The notes under the pieces are model-generated. The model had not been told where the DNA came from. It searched no databases and saw only the letters and a program-made list of their open reading frames with translations. Both the position numbers and the translations under genes were made by a program. Source: Parapristionchus giblindavisi (Eukaryota; Nematoda; Chromadorea; Rhabditida; Diplogasteridae). Taken from it: a stretch of 64,000 nt of DNA. The stretch lies in NCBI GenBank assembly GCA_943737045.1, contig CALSFV010000373.1, positions 188,501 to 252,500 of the forward strand. Reading direction: 5' to 3'. Positions 1 to 11,800 of the stretch are shown one piece after another (position 1 is the stretch's first letter; each line of letters opens with the position of its first letter).

Positions 1-840
1 ACAACGGGGGTCACGTTGATTCATTCAAGGTTATCTTACACCCACAAGTGCTCAGGCGTTTTCTTAAATTTAAAAGGAACGTCCCAAGTGTCTCATCATA
101 ACGTATTTACATTGCTCTTCAACTGTCAGCTGTCTTTTTAGGGACAACCCGAGCTTATTTTCATTCTCCGCTCTGGTCACGCTCTCTCGCAAAGAAAGAA
201 TGCGAGAGAGTATTGCGAGAACGAAAAGTTTCAAATTATCTCGTGGTGTGCCTTTAACTAGCTTTGGGAACGGTTGCTTCGACAGTTGCGACTAAACTTC
301 TGAATAGTCTGGGTGTGGTGATGTCGCAAGTAGAACGAAGTTCTTAAATAACTCTTTGTTCATCTTCTCACTATTGATAACGTTATTCAGAATCAAAACC
401 AATACCATTGATTCTTTTCGAGTTTTCACACAAGGTATATTTAATTATTATACTATGACATTCGTTATTTAGAAGAATAAACGAGTCCACCCTCTCATAG
501 TCAATTTTACCCTTCTCAGAAGTAAACATAATCTCTGGCACCACAAATACAGCACCCAAAGGGAACAAACAATATAATATTACTTCCTAGATTTTGGTCG
601 AATGAATATTTTTAGTGGATAGCACTGAAAAGGATATGTCGTGAACCTATTCATGGTATGAATAGGATTTTCCAGCAAATTCTTGTTACCAGCCTAGGCA
701 TGGTGAGGAGATAGATCTCATCAACCGAAAAAGTTGTTCAAAGTTGTTTAAAATCAGAAAAAAATGAAAATGAAACAATCTATCGCTATCCCCTTTATCC
801 CGTGTTCTCTGTACTCCCGATAATTGGATCAACTCACAGG
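1..840. other. Non-coding stretch with one H1 hairpin
   Basis: Apart from the H1 copy at 137-257 no coding signal is seen; short ORFs here are AT-rich and unconvincing. Confidence 0.5.
137..257. mobile_element. H1 hairpin MITE copy
   Basis: CCCGAGC start, CTCCGCTCTGG stem, right end CCTTTAA. Confidence 0.8.
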
Positions 841-842
841 TT

Positions 843-1235
843 CTCCCTCCCCACCTCTCTCTCCCCTCCATCTCTCTCTCCCCCCTCTCTCTCCCCCTCC
901 ATCTCTCGCTCCCCCTCTCTCTCCCCCTCCATCTCTCTCTCCCCCTCTCTCTCCCCCTCCATCTCTCGCTCCCCCTCTCTCTCCCCCTCCATCTCTCTCC
1001 CCCCTCTCTCTCCCCCTCCATCTCTCGCTCCCCCTCTCTCTCCCCCTCCATCTCTCTCTCCCCCTCTCTCTCCCCCTCCATCTCTCGCTCCCCCTCTCTC
1101 TCCCCCTCCATCTCTCTCCCCCCTCTCTCTCCCCCTCCATCTCTCGCTCCCCCCCTCTCTCCCCCCCCCCCTCCATCTCTCTCTCCCCCCTCTCTCTCCC
1201 CCTCCATCTCTCGCTCCCCCCTCCCCTCTCTCTCA
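843..1235. repeat. CT-rich minisatellite, ~31-base unit with alternating subtypes
   Basis: About 12 tandem units of the form CTCTCTCCCCCTCCATCTCT, alternating between ATCTCTCGCT and ATCTCTCTCT versions, so the array has a two-unit higher-order period. ORFs read through it on both strands are artefacts of low complexity. Confidence 0.9.
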
Positions 1236-1489
1236 ATCCACCGTCACGCTTGATTTCTCTCTCTCTCTCTGTCTTTCGTTCACTCTCATCAATTTCTCAC
1301 TATCTCTTTGCCTCTCTCAACTTTATTCCTTCTCAATATCTCTTTATTTCTTATGCCACCCAGTTGTGGTATAGTAAATTATGCATGTACTCATCCATTT
1401 TTTTGTAATCATTCAAACAATGTACTCTCTAAATATCTATCAATATCTCCATATAGCTCTTACTCTATCTTACCCCAACACTGCCACTC

Positions 1490-1511
1490 TCTCTCGCGCT
1501 CTCTCTCTCTT

Positions 1512-1560
<49 letters not shown>

Positions 1561-1615
1561 CTCTCTCTCGCTCTCTCTCTCACTCTCTCTCTTGCTGTCT
1601 CTCTCTCTCTCGTTC
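1490..1615. repeat. (CT)n microsatellite
   Basis: Nearly pure CT/CTCG dinucleotide tract. Confidence 0.95.
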
Positions 1616-2018
1616 GTCCTAAATTTCAGTTTTCTCGCATTATCAATGTAATCTATGTATAGGATTAGTGCAGCCGCACTATCATGCATAGTTCACGCTT
1701 GTTAGGTAAAGGTAAATACCGTCATTCAAGGCACACGAAGCCCTGCTAAGCCCTTGTGGGTACCATGTAGTAAAAGAATATACCAATATAAATTTAAACT
1801 GCTCTGAGGACAGACAAATGGTACGAGAAAACGCGCAAAATATGGAAATTTTGCTATACTTGTTCTTTTCATTTCGTCACTTTGAAAAGATCAAAAAATT
1901 GTTAGATTGCTGTAAGAGCGCACAGTCAAAATAGCCTCGGGGAAATCGTACTGATATTATTATTGTTCTCTGCTCTTGTGATGTTTTTCTGTACAATGTG
2001 TACTCTGATACTTCCTGT
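1616..2018. other. Non-coding stretch
   Basis: No gene seen. A piece at about 1705-1770 (aggtaaaggt ... ttcaaggcacacgaag) matches 57690-57740 inside a sipa-1 intron, so it is part of a dispersed repeat. Confidence 0.5.
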
Positions 2019-2134
2019 AACACATCCGAAGTTTATTTTACTCCCCGCTCTGACCACACTCTCTCGTAGACAAAGAAAGCGAGAGAGTGTTGCCAGAGTG
2101 GATTATGTCAAATTATCTCGGGATGGGCCTTGAA
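2019..2134. mobile_element. H1 hairpin MITE copy
   Basis: Stem CTCTCTCGTAG...GCGAGAGAG; right TTAA eroded. Confidence 0.8.
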
Positions 2135-2532
2135 AGAATGCGAAAAGAAACTTGAGCTCGATGAAAACGCGTGACGTTCAGCCACTTGTTTTGCTTGTAC
2201 AGAATGTCCCACGGCAATTAGCCCAATTTGACGAATGTTAGGCCTACAAATATGCTTTCGTTGATTCGTAATTTGTCTTTTATTAGTGAGAAAAGTTAGG
2301 TTCTAGTCAGATTTTTGCTGATTTTCGATGTGTAGTAGCTTTTATTCTTGCAAATTAACATAATTTGCATTTTCCTAGCCCACTCTTGCAGACTGGCTAG
2401 TCTGGACATTTCCTCCATTGTTCAATTATGTTTCGTGAGATTCACAAATGCGCTAGGGAATTCTATTGTCGATCAGTGCTACGCCGAGATAAAAAAACAC
2501 CTTTATTGATAATTTAATGGCGCACTAAGAGA

Positions 2533-3570
2533 ATATGAGTGCGCTTGCGAGAGAATCGACCATATCCAGTGGGGGTCCGGCACAGTAAAAAAAATCAAAA
2601 TTTGGGTATCGGGGTTCTCGAGGGTGCTGATGACGATGGACATGTTCATTTTGCACCTAGAGCCACCGTTGAGGCCAGACGACGTCGCGTTGAAATCTCG
2701 TTTTTCGACTTGAAAAGTCGTTTCTCTTCACCCGATGGTGCTAAAATTACAAAACTATGCCCCAAGGTGCAGAATTTCATGGCGATCACGCCTGTCCAAT
2801 TCATTTTTTACCCAAAATTTTCATAATTTTCATAAGTGGAATTTCTCTCAACGGAAAAGTGTGTAATGCAACCTATACAGATCGGACCGGACTGGCTTCA
2901 GTATCACATGGAAAAAATTTCAGCCAATTTGTGCCCGCGACTTTCGAGGAAATCAACTTTCAGTGTAGTCATATTGCAGTTGAAATGGAGGCAAGAGGCG
3001 AGAGAGTGTGGTGGTGTGAGAGAGCAGAGAGGTAGGTGAGGCGAGCCGCATAGAAAGGAAGGGGGTGTCTCCTCCTCTACCTCCTTTGCTCTCTCACACC
3101 ACCACAGTCTCTCGCCTCTTGCCTCCATTTCAACTTCAAAATGACTACACTGAAAGTTGATTTTCTCGAAAGTCGCGGGCAAAAATTGGCTGAAATTTTT
3201 TCCATGTGATACTGAAGCCAGTCCGGTCCGATCTGTGTAGGTTGCATTACACACTTTTGCCGTTGAGAGAAATTCCACTTATGAAAATTATGAAAATTTT
3301 GGGTAAAAAATGAATTGGACAGGCGTGATCGCCATGAAATTCTGCACCTTGGGGCATAGTTTTGTATTTTTAGCACCATCTGGTGAAGAGAAACGACTTT
3401 TCAAGTAGAAAAACGAGATTTCAAAGCGACGTCGTCTGGCCTCAACGGTGGCTCTAGGTGCAAAATGAACATGTCCATCGTCATCAGCACCCTCGAGAAC
3501 CCCGATACCCAAATTTTGATTTTTTGACTGTGCCGGCACTTAGTCGATTCTCTCGCAAACACACTCATAT
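2533..3570. repeat. 1.04-kb near-perfect hairpin element
   Basis: Arms 2533-3037 and 3062-3570 are inverted copies of each other, separated by only ~25 bases. Ends read ATATGAGTG and its inverse, then TTGCGAGAGAATCGAC. Open frames of up to ~120 codons occur in both arms, but they are mirror images and resemble no protein I know. It is best read as a foldback or MITE-like mobile element. Confidence 0.85.
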
Positions 3571-5008
3571 CGTACAAAGCTAAATTAGCCCTTGTGAACT
3601 TTAACCATAGTTTGCCTGAACTTATTCATCAAAATTTCATTGTTTTCTCTCATTTTCTACAATTTTTAAAAACAAGACGGATCAATACCTCGATTTATCC
3701 TTTCTCTTATTCTTATATTTTTTTCCTTTTTTCTTATTTTCTCTTTATTCTTATTTTCCTTATTTTCCTTATTTTCTAATTTTTATGTTTTTTTTCTTAT
3801 TTTCCCCATTTTTCTTATTTTCTGTATTCAACAATGTCGAATAATCTCATCATCATGCCTCACTAATTGAAAACAATCCAATTCTACTGTGTTCGATAGA
3901 ATTAGAGAAGAAGAAGTAGCAACAAAAACATGGTCTATGTTGCCATTCTCAAGAGCTAACACAAACTTCTTAACTTTTAAGCGATGTTGGCTAATAGATT
4001 GCTCGAAGGAAGTTGAGTTTGAGAATGACGCAGAGAAAAAGTATAATAATATATTGCTATATAGAAAACATGGAATGAAAGGGGAACATTAGTTAGAGAA
4101 ATTGATAGAGAGATAAAACATAGAGAGCACGAGATAAAATAAGTAGACGGATTCAGTGATAGAGATTGCGAGGTAGAAATAAAGAAAGCTTTAGAGATAG
4201 AGCATGTTCGTAGCTGATGAACAAACGATCGACACTATGCAGCCGAATTATTAGTAGCGTATAAACATTTGAAATGTTTGAGAGAAGATCTGATTGATTG
4301 AGAAGATTAGATAAGATTGAAAGTTCAACTTGAGATTAGTGAGAGAGTAAGGACAATTGGGCAGTTTTTTTATAAAAGTAAAAAGTAAAGGATAGTCCCG
4401 TTATGCAAGGAGCGGAAAAAAGTCCTGCGGGAAGACTCTGCTAGTGTAAGGCAGTGATGATTATCGCTGGTTCTTCTTATACTGTGCTCAAAAGCACCGA
4501 AATGAAAAGAAAGAATGAGAACTCTTCCCATTAACACACTCTCTAGCCCCTTTTTCGTTACGTTCCTTGAATTCTCGTGAATTTTGCGCATCACAGCAGC
4601 TCATTTGGCCATATGTACAGATAGCATTCATCAAGCAAAATTTCAAGGTATCTCGTCGCACCTTCAATTGCAAAATTTCACAACTGGAGTCATCCTTTAC
4701 TATTTTTACGTTAATTTAAACCAACGCAAGATACCAAAAAACTGAAAGATCAATTCGTCTTCCGTTCAAATGTCTTTGTCTAACCTTTCCCATTTGTCTC
4801 TTCATTCCTCACACTATTTCGTTGTTCTCTGTCTCAGATAGTGCATTACGCAGCTAAATCAACGCTCGTTTCCACTATAATTCAATTACAATCGCCCTTT
4901 GGTCTTCACTCTTTCTCCTCGTGTTCTTCCCCTATCAACTCCCAAGGCGCCACCCTTTTCCGACCCAGATATAGCCGATAGCCATTATCATTATCATTAA
5001 AAACGCAA
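3571..5008. other. Non-coding AT-rich stretch
   Basis: Contains a T-rich run (3710-3830) and no convincing exon on either strand. Confidence 0.5.
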
Positions 5009-5113
5009 TCCTAGCTAATCTTACTCTCCGCTCTGGCAATGCTCTCTCGTAGACAACGAATGCGATAGAGCATTGCCAATGCTGGGAGTTTCAAATTAAC
5101 TCGGGGTGTTCCC
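5009..5113. mobile_element. H1 hairpin MITE copy
   Basis: Stem GGCAATGCTCTCTCG...GAGCATTGCC; ends eroded. Confidence 0.8.
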
Positions 5114-6207
5114 AAAATGAATGATTAATTCGCCTTCCCTATCGACTCCCAAGGCGCCATCTTTATTCCCATCCTCCTCCGACCCAGATACACTCGATAG
5201 CCATTACCATTATCATATCCCATAACGATTCTCTCATTAACCATGATTAGCCATTAACTGTGCAGTTCATCACTACTTTATTCGCCTTTATCCTTTCCGA
5301 TACGACTCCATTAACAATAAGGATCACGTTTCCTATTCGAAGTATTCTTTGATCTTTAATCTTTGATTCATATACTACTAAAGAGTCGCATGGGTCTGCA
5401 CATCTAAAACCCTTCGTTGTTTGTGCTTTGTGTATTGGTCGCGATCGAATCGATGCAACATGTGGGACATGCGGATAGAATTGCTTTGTCTCGCCCACTG
5501 AATTTTCTAAATTCACAGATTTTCTGACCTCGTAGAAGGTATGTCCATTGGTCTGTCAATTTTTTTTTATTTTGTTAATAAATATCAGCGCGGCCATCCC
5601 TTTGTCTTTATGCCTCCAATCGTCATCCGTAAAATCCCTCGATCTCCGGATTTCCCGGATTCCACTCTATATTTACTACAACCATTATCCCCCTGTTCTA
5701 TTCACTCTATCATCAATACAAAATATCGTCGTTACCCAACTTTCTATTGAGAATACGTGTATAGAGGGCTGTCACACTTCATTTGGCTCTCGGTCTCCCC
5801 GTGTTTTCTCACTCCATAACTCTACCCGATCATGTAGCAATACCCCTCTCTATCACATCTCCACTCGGTTTCTGTCCGTCTCTTCTGGACTCTCCACTCT
5901 ATAATCGCCTTTTGTGCAACAGCACAGTGTTCGACTCACTCTGACTGTCTGCGCTCTCTCCAGTTTCTGTGCTCTCTAGCCAGATCTCTTTCTCTGTACG
6001 GTATCCCCATTGTCTCTCTCTCTCACTATCACCAAAACGCCTCCTACTCGGTTTCTCGTCTTTGGTCTTACCCCTGCTCTATCTCCCCCCCCTCACACAT
6101 ATCTCTGCGCCCCATTCGGCTCAATCATCGACCGTCCAGCTATCCGCGTAGTCATCCGTGTGTCCGCGTGTCCGCATCCGCTTATCCGCACCTGACATGC
6201 AGCCAGA
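5114..6207. other. Upstream region of the giant gene
   Basis: Pyrimidine-rich from about 5540 onward. No TATA box or other promoter element can be assigned with confidence. A minus-strand open frame at 5247-5516 has no recognisable features. Confidence 0.4.
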
Positions 6208-8895
6208 ATGAGCGTATTCGGTAAGGAACAGTGGGGAGCCGGGGCCGAGAAAAGCTGGCGCTGAGCTCTTATGGCTAACAGGATTAGCAGGGATTTTATA
6301 AGAGGAACTGCTATAAATAAATCACTATTCTATTTTCCCATTCTTACTTTGTATAGACAGTCTATGCGAATTTTCACTCTACGTGCTTTCGTGTAACTTT
6401 GCAACGAGTTTTGCTAAAAAATTATCGATTTATGAAATATGATAAAATAATAAATTAATTATTTTTTTCCAGCCGACTCCTCCCCTCTCGACATCGCTCA
6501 TCTGCTCATCGCGCTCACGCTCCCGACCGAACCCAGGAGGTGCGCGGACTTACTGTGTTTATCAGCCGAGCAAATACATATATTATTTCTTAGGAGTTTT
6601 GATGATATCTTTAATTTCACTGGTTTATTCGAATAAAGTAAAATCCGTAATCACAGGAACTAGTGCTTTTTTATGAAATCAGAGCCCGCGCCCATTTGGA
6701 TAATTAAATCTTATCTTTGATGGTGATTGGTATCCCTAACGACCCTAATGAACCGGCGATTTAAATTACCCTAACGACCCTAATTAAGGACGCCGACGCA
6801 AGTGATGGATCGTCTTCAAACGCGACTCTATGAGATTCATGAAGAGGTACGGAACAATAATAAATAATTTCAGTTATTAATTTAACCAAATCATTGCCTT
6901 TACTCATACATCTTTGATCTACTTGTCTTCTGTGCCCATTGTTTCTTTAAAGCACACACGAACTATTCTGAAATTCTCCGCTCTGGCCACGCTCTCTCGC
7001 TCTTTTTTCTCTACGAGAGAACGTTGCAAGAGTCTTAAGTTTCAAATTAGCTCGGGGTCTGTCTTTAAAAAAAAGTTGTTGACAAAGTTCGCGCTTCCTG
7101 GTCATGGTTTCATTGCTATTACAAATTCCTTTATCTCTCTATCAATCTATCATAGTCTCTCGTCTATCACATCTTATAATCTTGATTTCAACGCTATCAG
7201 CGACTATGAACAGTACGTGATAGGCGAGGAAATTAGTGCAACCGATGAACCAAACAGCCTTTACTCTCTCATATCCTGTTTGTCATCTACAGCTATCATC
7301 CTTTTTATCGCTGTCTATGCGATCTGTGCTTTTTCGCGCCTTCTCTCCCCTCCCGTCGCACGCTCTCTCAACCTTCTACCTCTCAGTCTCTATTTCTCCC
7401 TCTTTCTCTCACTCCCCTCCATTCCCCCCCTCTCTCTCTTCTACTATCTTCATCTCTCCCTTTACCCATATCAACCACATCATCTCTTCTCATTTAATGT
7501 GTAAAAGATTATTGTGCACAGTGTATGAAAGTGAGAGTGGCTTTGTCAACGGAACGCTAACGAGGCTCTGTTTTCACTTTTTCCCCTCGATGTGACACAA
7601 AACACTACGACTATTTTGTCTGAACACGTCACGCAGTTTTGCATGATCAAATATCAATTATCGAAATATGGATTTGACAAGCAATGACGAAAAAAGCAAT
7701 AATGGAAATTTGGGAATGAAGATGTTTTTACATAGATGTAGATGATCAGGGAGCTAACGAATCTATAAAGCATTGAAAAATTATTTGAGCAAGTACGCCT
7801 ACGCCGGAAGAGATAAATCTTTTGTTGAACAAACAACTGCAGACCAGATAGATAATTTCTTGTTGGAGCTTCCAAATGTGGAAAAAATCAACAGTTACAA
7901 CAATGTTTTTAGTCATGAAATACGCAGTATGCCTCAGGCTCCTCGTACAACCGAGAACCGGATAACTTTCAGTTTCACTGAGTAAAAAATCACAAGATCT
8001 TTGTCTTATAACGGCATCACATTTGCTCATTCTCTTTCTCTACGTTTTATACTGTTACTATATGTGCATCAACAATCCACCAAAATTATTTATTTTTTAA
8101 CCGTTTTTTGAATACCAGCATAAAAAATATTACAATAGATAACCGTCGCGCACAAAAACAACGCAACAGTATAAAACGTTAACACTGTTATTATATGTTC
8201 ATCAATCTACCAATTAAAAAAAAATTATTTTGTACTGTATTAGATAATCGTCACGCGTTCATCGGAATCCGCTGAGGCTTGCGTCTACCCGCGATTCGAG
8301 ACACCCAGAGTCACATTGCATGTGATCGACGAGGGGAGGAGGGGCGATCGATGTGTGGATCATGAGGATACTGAGGTAGGAGGAATAACTACCCTGTAGT
8401 TAAACACCCCGAGGTAATTTGAGAGTCTCCGCTCTGGCAATGCTCCCTCGCTTTCATTGACTGCGAGAGGGCTTTGTCAGAACAGACAGTAAAGTTAGCT
8501 CTGGGTGCTCCTTTACCTTCTCGAACAAGATCATTATATGGCCCTTTACCAATAAACATGTCGTCACAAGAGAGCCAAAATATTTTTGGCCAAAAATTCT
8601 CTTCCAAGTTTTATGGATAATGCCTCTGACGTAGAATAGGGTATAAGGTATAGTTCATAATTCGCTTGAATTCGCCAATGTCTAATTCACTCTGTATAAT
8701 TCTTGTATTCTACAACGTCATTCGTGTGCTCATTCCAGGACCTATCTACACTCCACGAAGATGAAGAGGAAGAATATGCTACTACCGTACCGCTGGCTAC
8801 CGTAACCCCTACAGTACCAGATGCTCTGCTCGACGCCGTATTCTCGGTACCGGTTTCTACCTGTGGAGCGCAGTGTACTTGCAGAGCCTGTTTGG
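6208..8895 (+). CDS. Giant gene, N-terminal exons 1-4
   Basis: Exons 6208-6220, 6473-6539, 6789-6846 and 8740-8895. The protein begins MSVF, followed by a helical, leucine-rich stretch (DSSPLDIAHLLIALTLPTEP), then a short amphipathic piece (MDRLQTRLYEIHEE), then an acidic run and the first DALLDAVF motif. Exon 4 ends with a Cys cluster, CTCRAC, that recurs as CTCQAC in the exon 18913-18986. ATG 6208 was chosen because its 13-base exon has a GTAAGG donor and its phase fits exon 2. The exon 3 acceptor (taattaag) is poor. If exons 1-3 are wrong, translation could begin at the in-frame ATG at 6805. No function can be assigned. Confidence 0.5.
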
Positions 8896-11800
8896 TGAGT
8901 AGATTGAAAGAAATGAAAAAAAGAGTTTTCTTTGGTTTTGAACACTCATTTTCCCGCTCTTTTTTTGCTATTTTCATGATTTTTGAATGCCACTAATCCC
9001 TCTATGATGAATTGCTGACTTCCGTCAGTCGACGATCTGACGCTCTCTCAACTTAAATATTATTCTGCTTATTTTTGCTAGTTTACACCTGAACTCATTG
9101 CGTGTTTCTTCTTCTTTCTCATACCTTTTTTTTTCTGAAACCACATGGACTTATTATTTCTAAATCGGCCGCAAGAGCGCTCTCACTATCTTCCCTACGC
9201 TGTGTTTGCTTAAAGTGACACTCAAATCTCCGCTCTGTCCACATTCTCTCGCCGCTTTCTTTGTTTACGAGAGGGCGTTGCCAGAGCGGAGATTAAAATT
9301 AGGTGTGCCTTTAAAACGCGCTCTCTGTAAGGGCGGAGGGGGAAGGGCACAAAGTTTCAAAATGATCCTAGACCGTTCATATTTGGTGTTTAGAGTCCCT
9401 AGGGGTGGGATACACTTCAGCCAAAAAATTGACCCGAATTATCGATTTTTGATCTACCAAAAGCGAAAAAATCAAATTGATTTTTTCCTATCGTGTCATA
9501 TATCATTCGAAAGAGCGTTGAAAGTTATGTAAAACTGACAGGTTTCAAAAGATTTCGTTCATTAGTTTTTGAGAAAAATCCGATTTTTCGAAAAAATGCA
9601 AGATTTTCTTCCTTTCGTTAAATAGCAGACCACTTTCCAGAAATCTCTTGTTCCTGCCCCTGCTAAAATATTGTGTAAAAATAGCAGGGCTATCCGAATA
9701 ACACACTCATTTTAAAAATCTGCGTTCCGGAATATGACATATTGGCAAAAAACTAACGCTTTTTAGCATTACAATTCTCGACGCAGGTTCGATTCCGGCT
9801 GCGGGTCAAAATTTTTGCAACTTTTTTTTAGTTCCGTTTTGGCTCCTAATCATCTTTTTTCGATGTTCTAGACTGTTTTAATTGGTTTTCACAATACGCC
9901 ACATGATTTCTAGTTATTTCAGTTGTTGTTTTTCTGTGACGAGAACTTATTTTATAATGCAGATCACTCAAATCGATGAAAGTATTGATCGTATAAAATA
10001 CACTTGTTCATTTGGTACGAGAGTAGCCAGCCAGAGCTACAATGAATTTATATGTTTAGAGAGAAAGTCCAGATACTACGCAGATCAGAGAAAGTGTGTA
10101 GAAGAGAAGGGAGATAAACGGGTTGATCGATAGAATACAGCAGCAAGGCAATTACACAAGTACATTTTAGACCGATCGATAAGATCGTTTTGTAACATCG
10201 TAAAAACAAGAATGGACTTTAGATCCGAATAGGAATACGAATATTTTCGTGAACAGACAGTGAGGACAGAAAGATAGCAAAAGTTGTTCTGCACACCATA
10301 CATAAATTATTTTATACTAATTCAGCTTATTGATCGCAAGAATCATGAATGAATTATCCTTGATCGTGCATGCAAAGGCGCGAAATTTTGAAAATTGGAA
10401 AATTTTGCAATAGGTTACGAACCCGCGACGTTACGTTAACTAGACAGCGCTTTTACCACTACGCCACGCGATTGATGAATCTTCGTGATAAATTCTTGTA
10501 TATCACATGTCCCTTGCATATCAGATATGTTATATTTTTGCATATACATTCGATAGCCTCCATCTTTAACACAAAAAAAGAAAACAAAGTAGAATTAGAG
10601 CGAAACGTTCTACAATCGATGTGGATAGCGATGAAGTAAATTTCGATATAGAATTGAGGAATTTGCTGAACGAATTGGATAATAGCGAAGTTTGATTCAA
10701 TTGACGATGATGTGTTGATATTTTATGAAGATCTAATGGTCACTTCCATCAGAAGTAAATTCCGATATAGAATTGAGGAATTTGCTGAACGAATTGGATA
10801 GTAGCGAAGTTTGATTCAATTGACGATGATGTGATGATATTTTATGAAGATCTAATGGTCACTTCCATCAGAAACAACATGAACGAATTTTTAAGGACGA
10901 AATAATTGAATTGGAGAATTAACCAATGTTAATTCAGTAGAGAAATATGTATTCAAATGATGACGATGTATGTGCTTGATTTCACAAATTTATCATTTGA
11001 TAAACATGTTTAAAAATAGTAACTTCCACTTTCAGAAATCGTCACAGAAAAACAACAACTGAAATATCTAGAAATCATGTGGCGTATTGTGAAAACCAAT
11101 TAAAACAGTCTAGAAACGAGAAAAAAGATGATTAGGAGCCAAAACGGAACTTTAAAAAAGTTGCAAAAATGTTGACCCGCAGCCGGAATCGAACCAGCGT
11201 CGAGAATTGTAACGCTAAAAGCGTTAGTTTTTTGCCAATATGTCATATTCCGGAACGCAGATTTTTAAAATGAGTGTGTTATTCGGATAGCCCTGCTATT
11301 TTTACACAATATTTTAGCAGGGGCAGGAACAAGAGATTTCTGGAAAGTGGTCTGCTATTTAACGAAAGGAAGAAAATCTTGCATTTTTTCGAAAAATCGG
11401 ATTTTTCTCAAAAACTAATGAACGAAATCTTTTGAAACTTGTCAGTTTTACATAACTTTCAACGCTCTTTCGAATGATATATGACACGATAGGAAAAAAT
11501 CAATTTGATTTTTTCGCTTTTGGTAGATCAAAAATCGATAATTCGGGTCAATTTTTTGGCTGAAGTGTATCCCACCCCTAGGCACTCTAGTCACCAAATA
11601 TGAATGGTCTAGGATGATTTTGAAACTTTGTGCCCTCCCCATGTCGCTACCCCTCCGCTGTTAGGGAGAGTGCGTTTTAAGAGCTGTTCCAAAGTTACGA
11701 AAAGAAAAGAAAAGCAACATGTAGAACGAAGAGAGTTTTCTCTAATTTTATTTTTGTGACTTTTGACCAACTCATTTTTCTCGCTCACATTTTCTCATTT

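Larger units (their letters stand above)
6847..8739. other. Intron 3 of the giant gene
   Basis: Holds two H1 hairpins, a pyrimidine-rich run (7340-7480) and a small repeat pair at 8042-8240 around acgttttatactgtt and its inverse. A 70-codon open frame at 7773-7985 has no supporting features. Confidence 0.5.
9311..11680. mobile_element. 2.37-kb TTAA-bounded palindromic element with tRNA-like box B in its arms
   Basis: TTAA at 9311 and 11677 bound ends reading AACGCGCTCTC and its inverse. Arms 9315-9942 and 11040-11676 are inverted copies. Each arm carries a Pol III box B-like GGTTCGATTCC or its near-copy (9786-9796, mirrored near 11183-11193). The core holds a second tRNA-like sequence (10413-10466, minus) and a ~122-bp tandem duplication (10632-10875). 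Open frames in the arms are mirror images and do not resemble a transposase. It lies within the giant gene's intron 8896-13366. Confidence 0.8.

Noticed and set aside
686..1408. Long open frames of 135-194 codons on both strands
   Set aside because: They read through the CT minisatellite whose composition avoids stops; the proteins are only Ser/Pro/Leu or Glu/Arg repeats.
5247..5516. Minus-strand open frame of 89 codons
   Set aside because: No recognisable motif, no matching splice partners and AT-rich surroundings; could not be supported as a gene.
7773..7985. Plus-strand open frame of 70 codons in intron 3 of the giant gene
   Set aside because: Skipping it keeps the exon chain in phase; no motif and no good acceptor/donor pair.
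9206..9532. Open frame of 108 codons mirrored at 11448-11642
   Set aside because: Both are the arms of a palindromic element, so they are not independent evidence of coding; no transposase motif.
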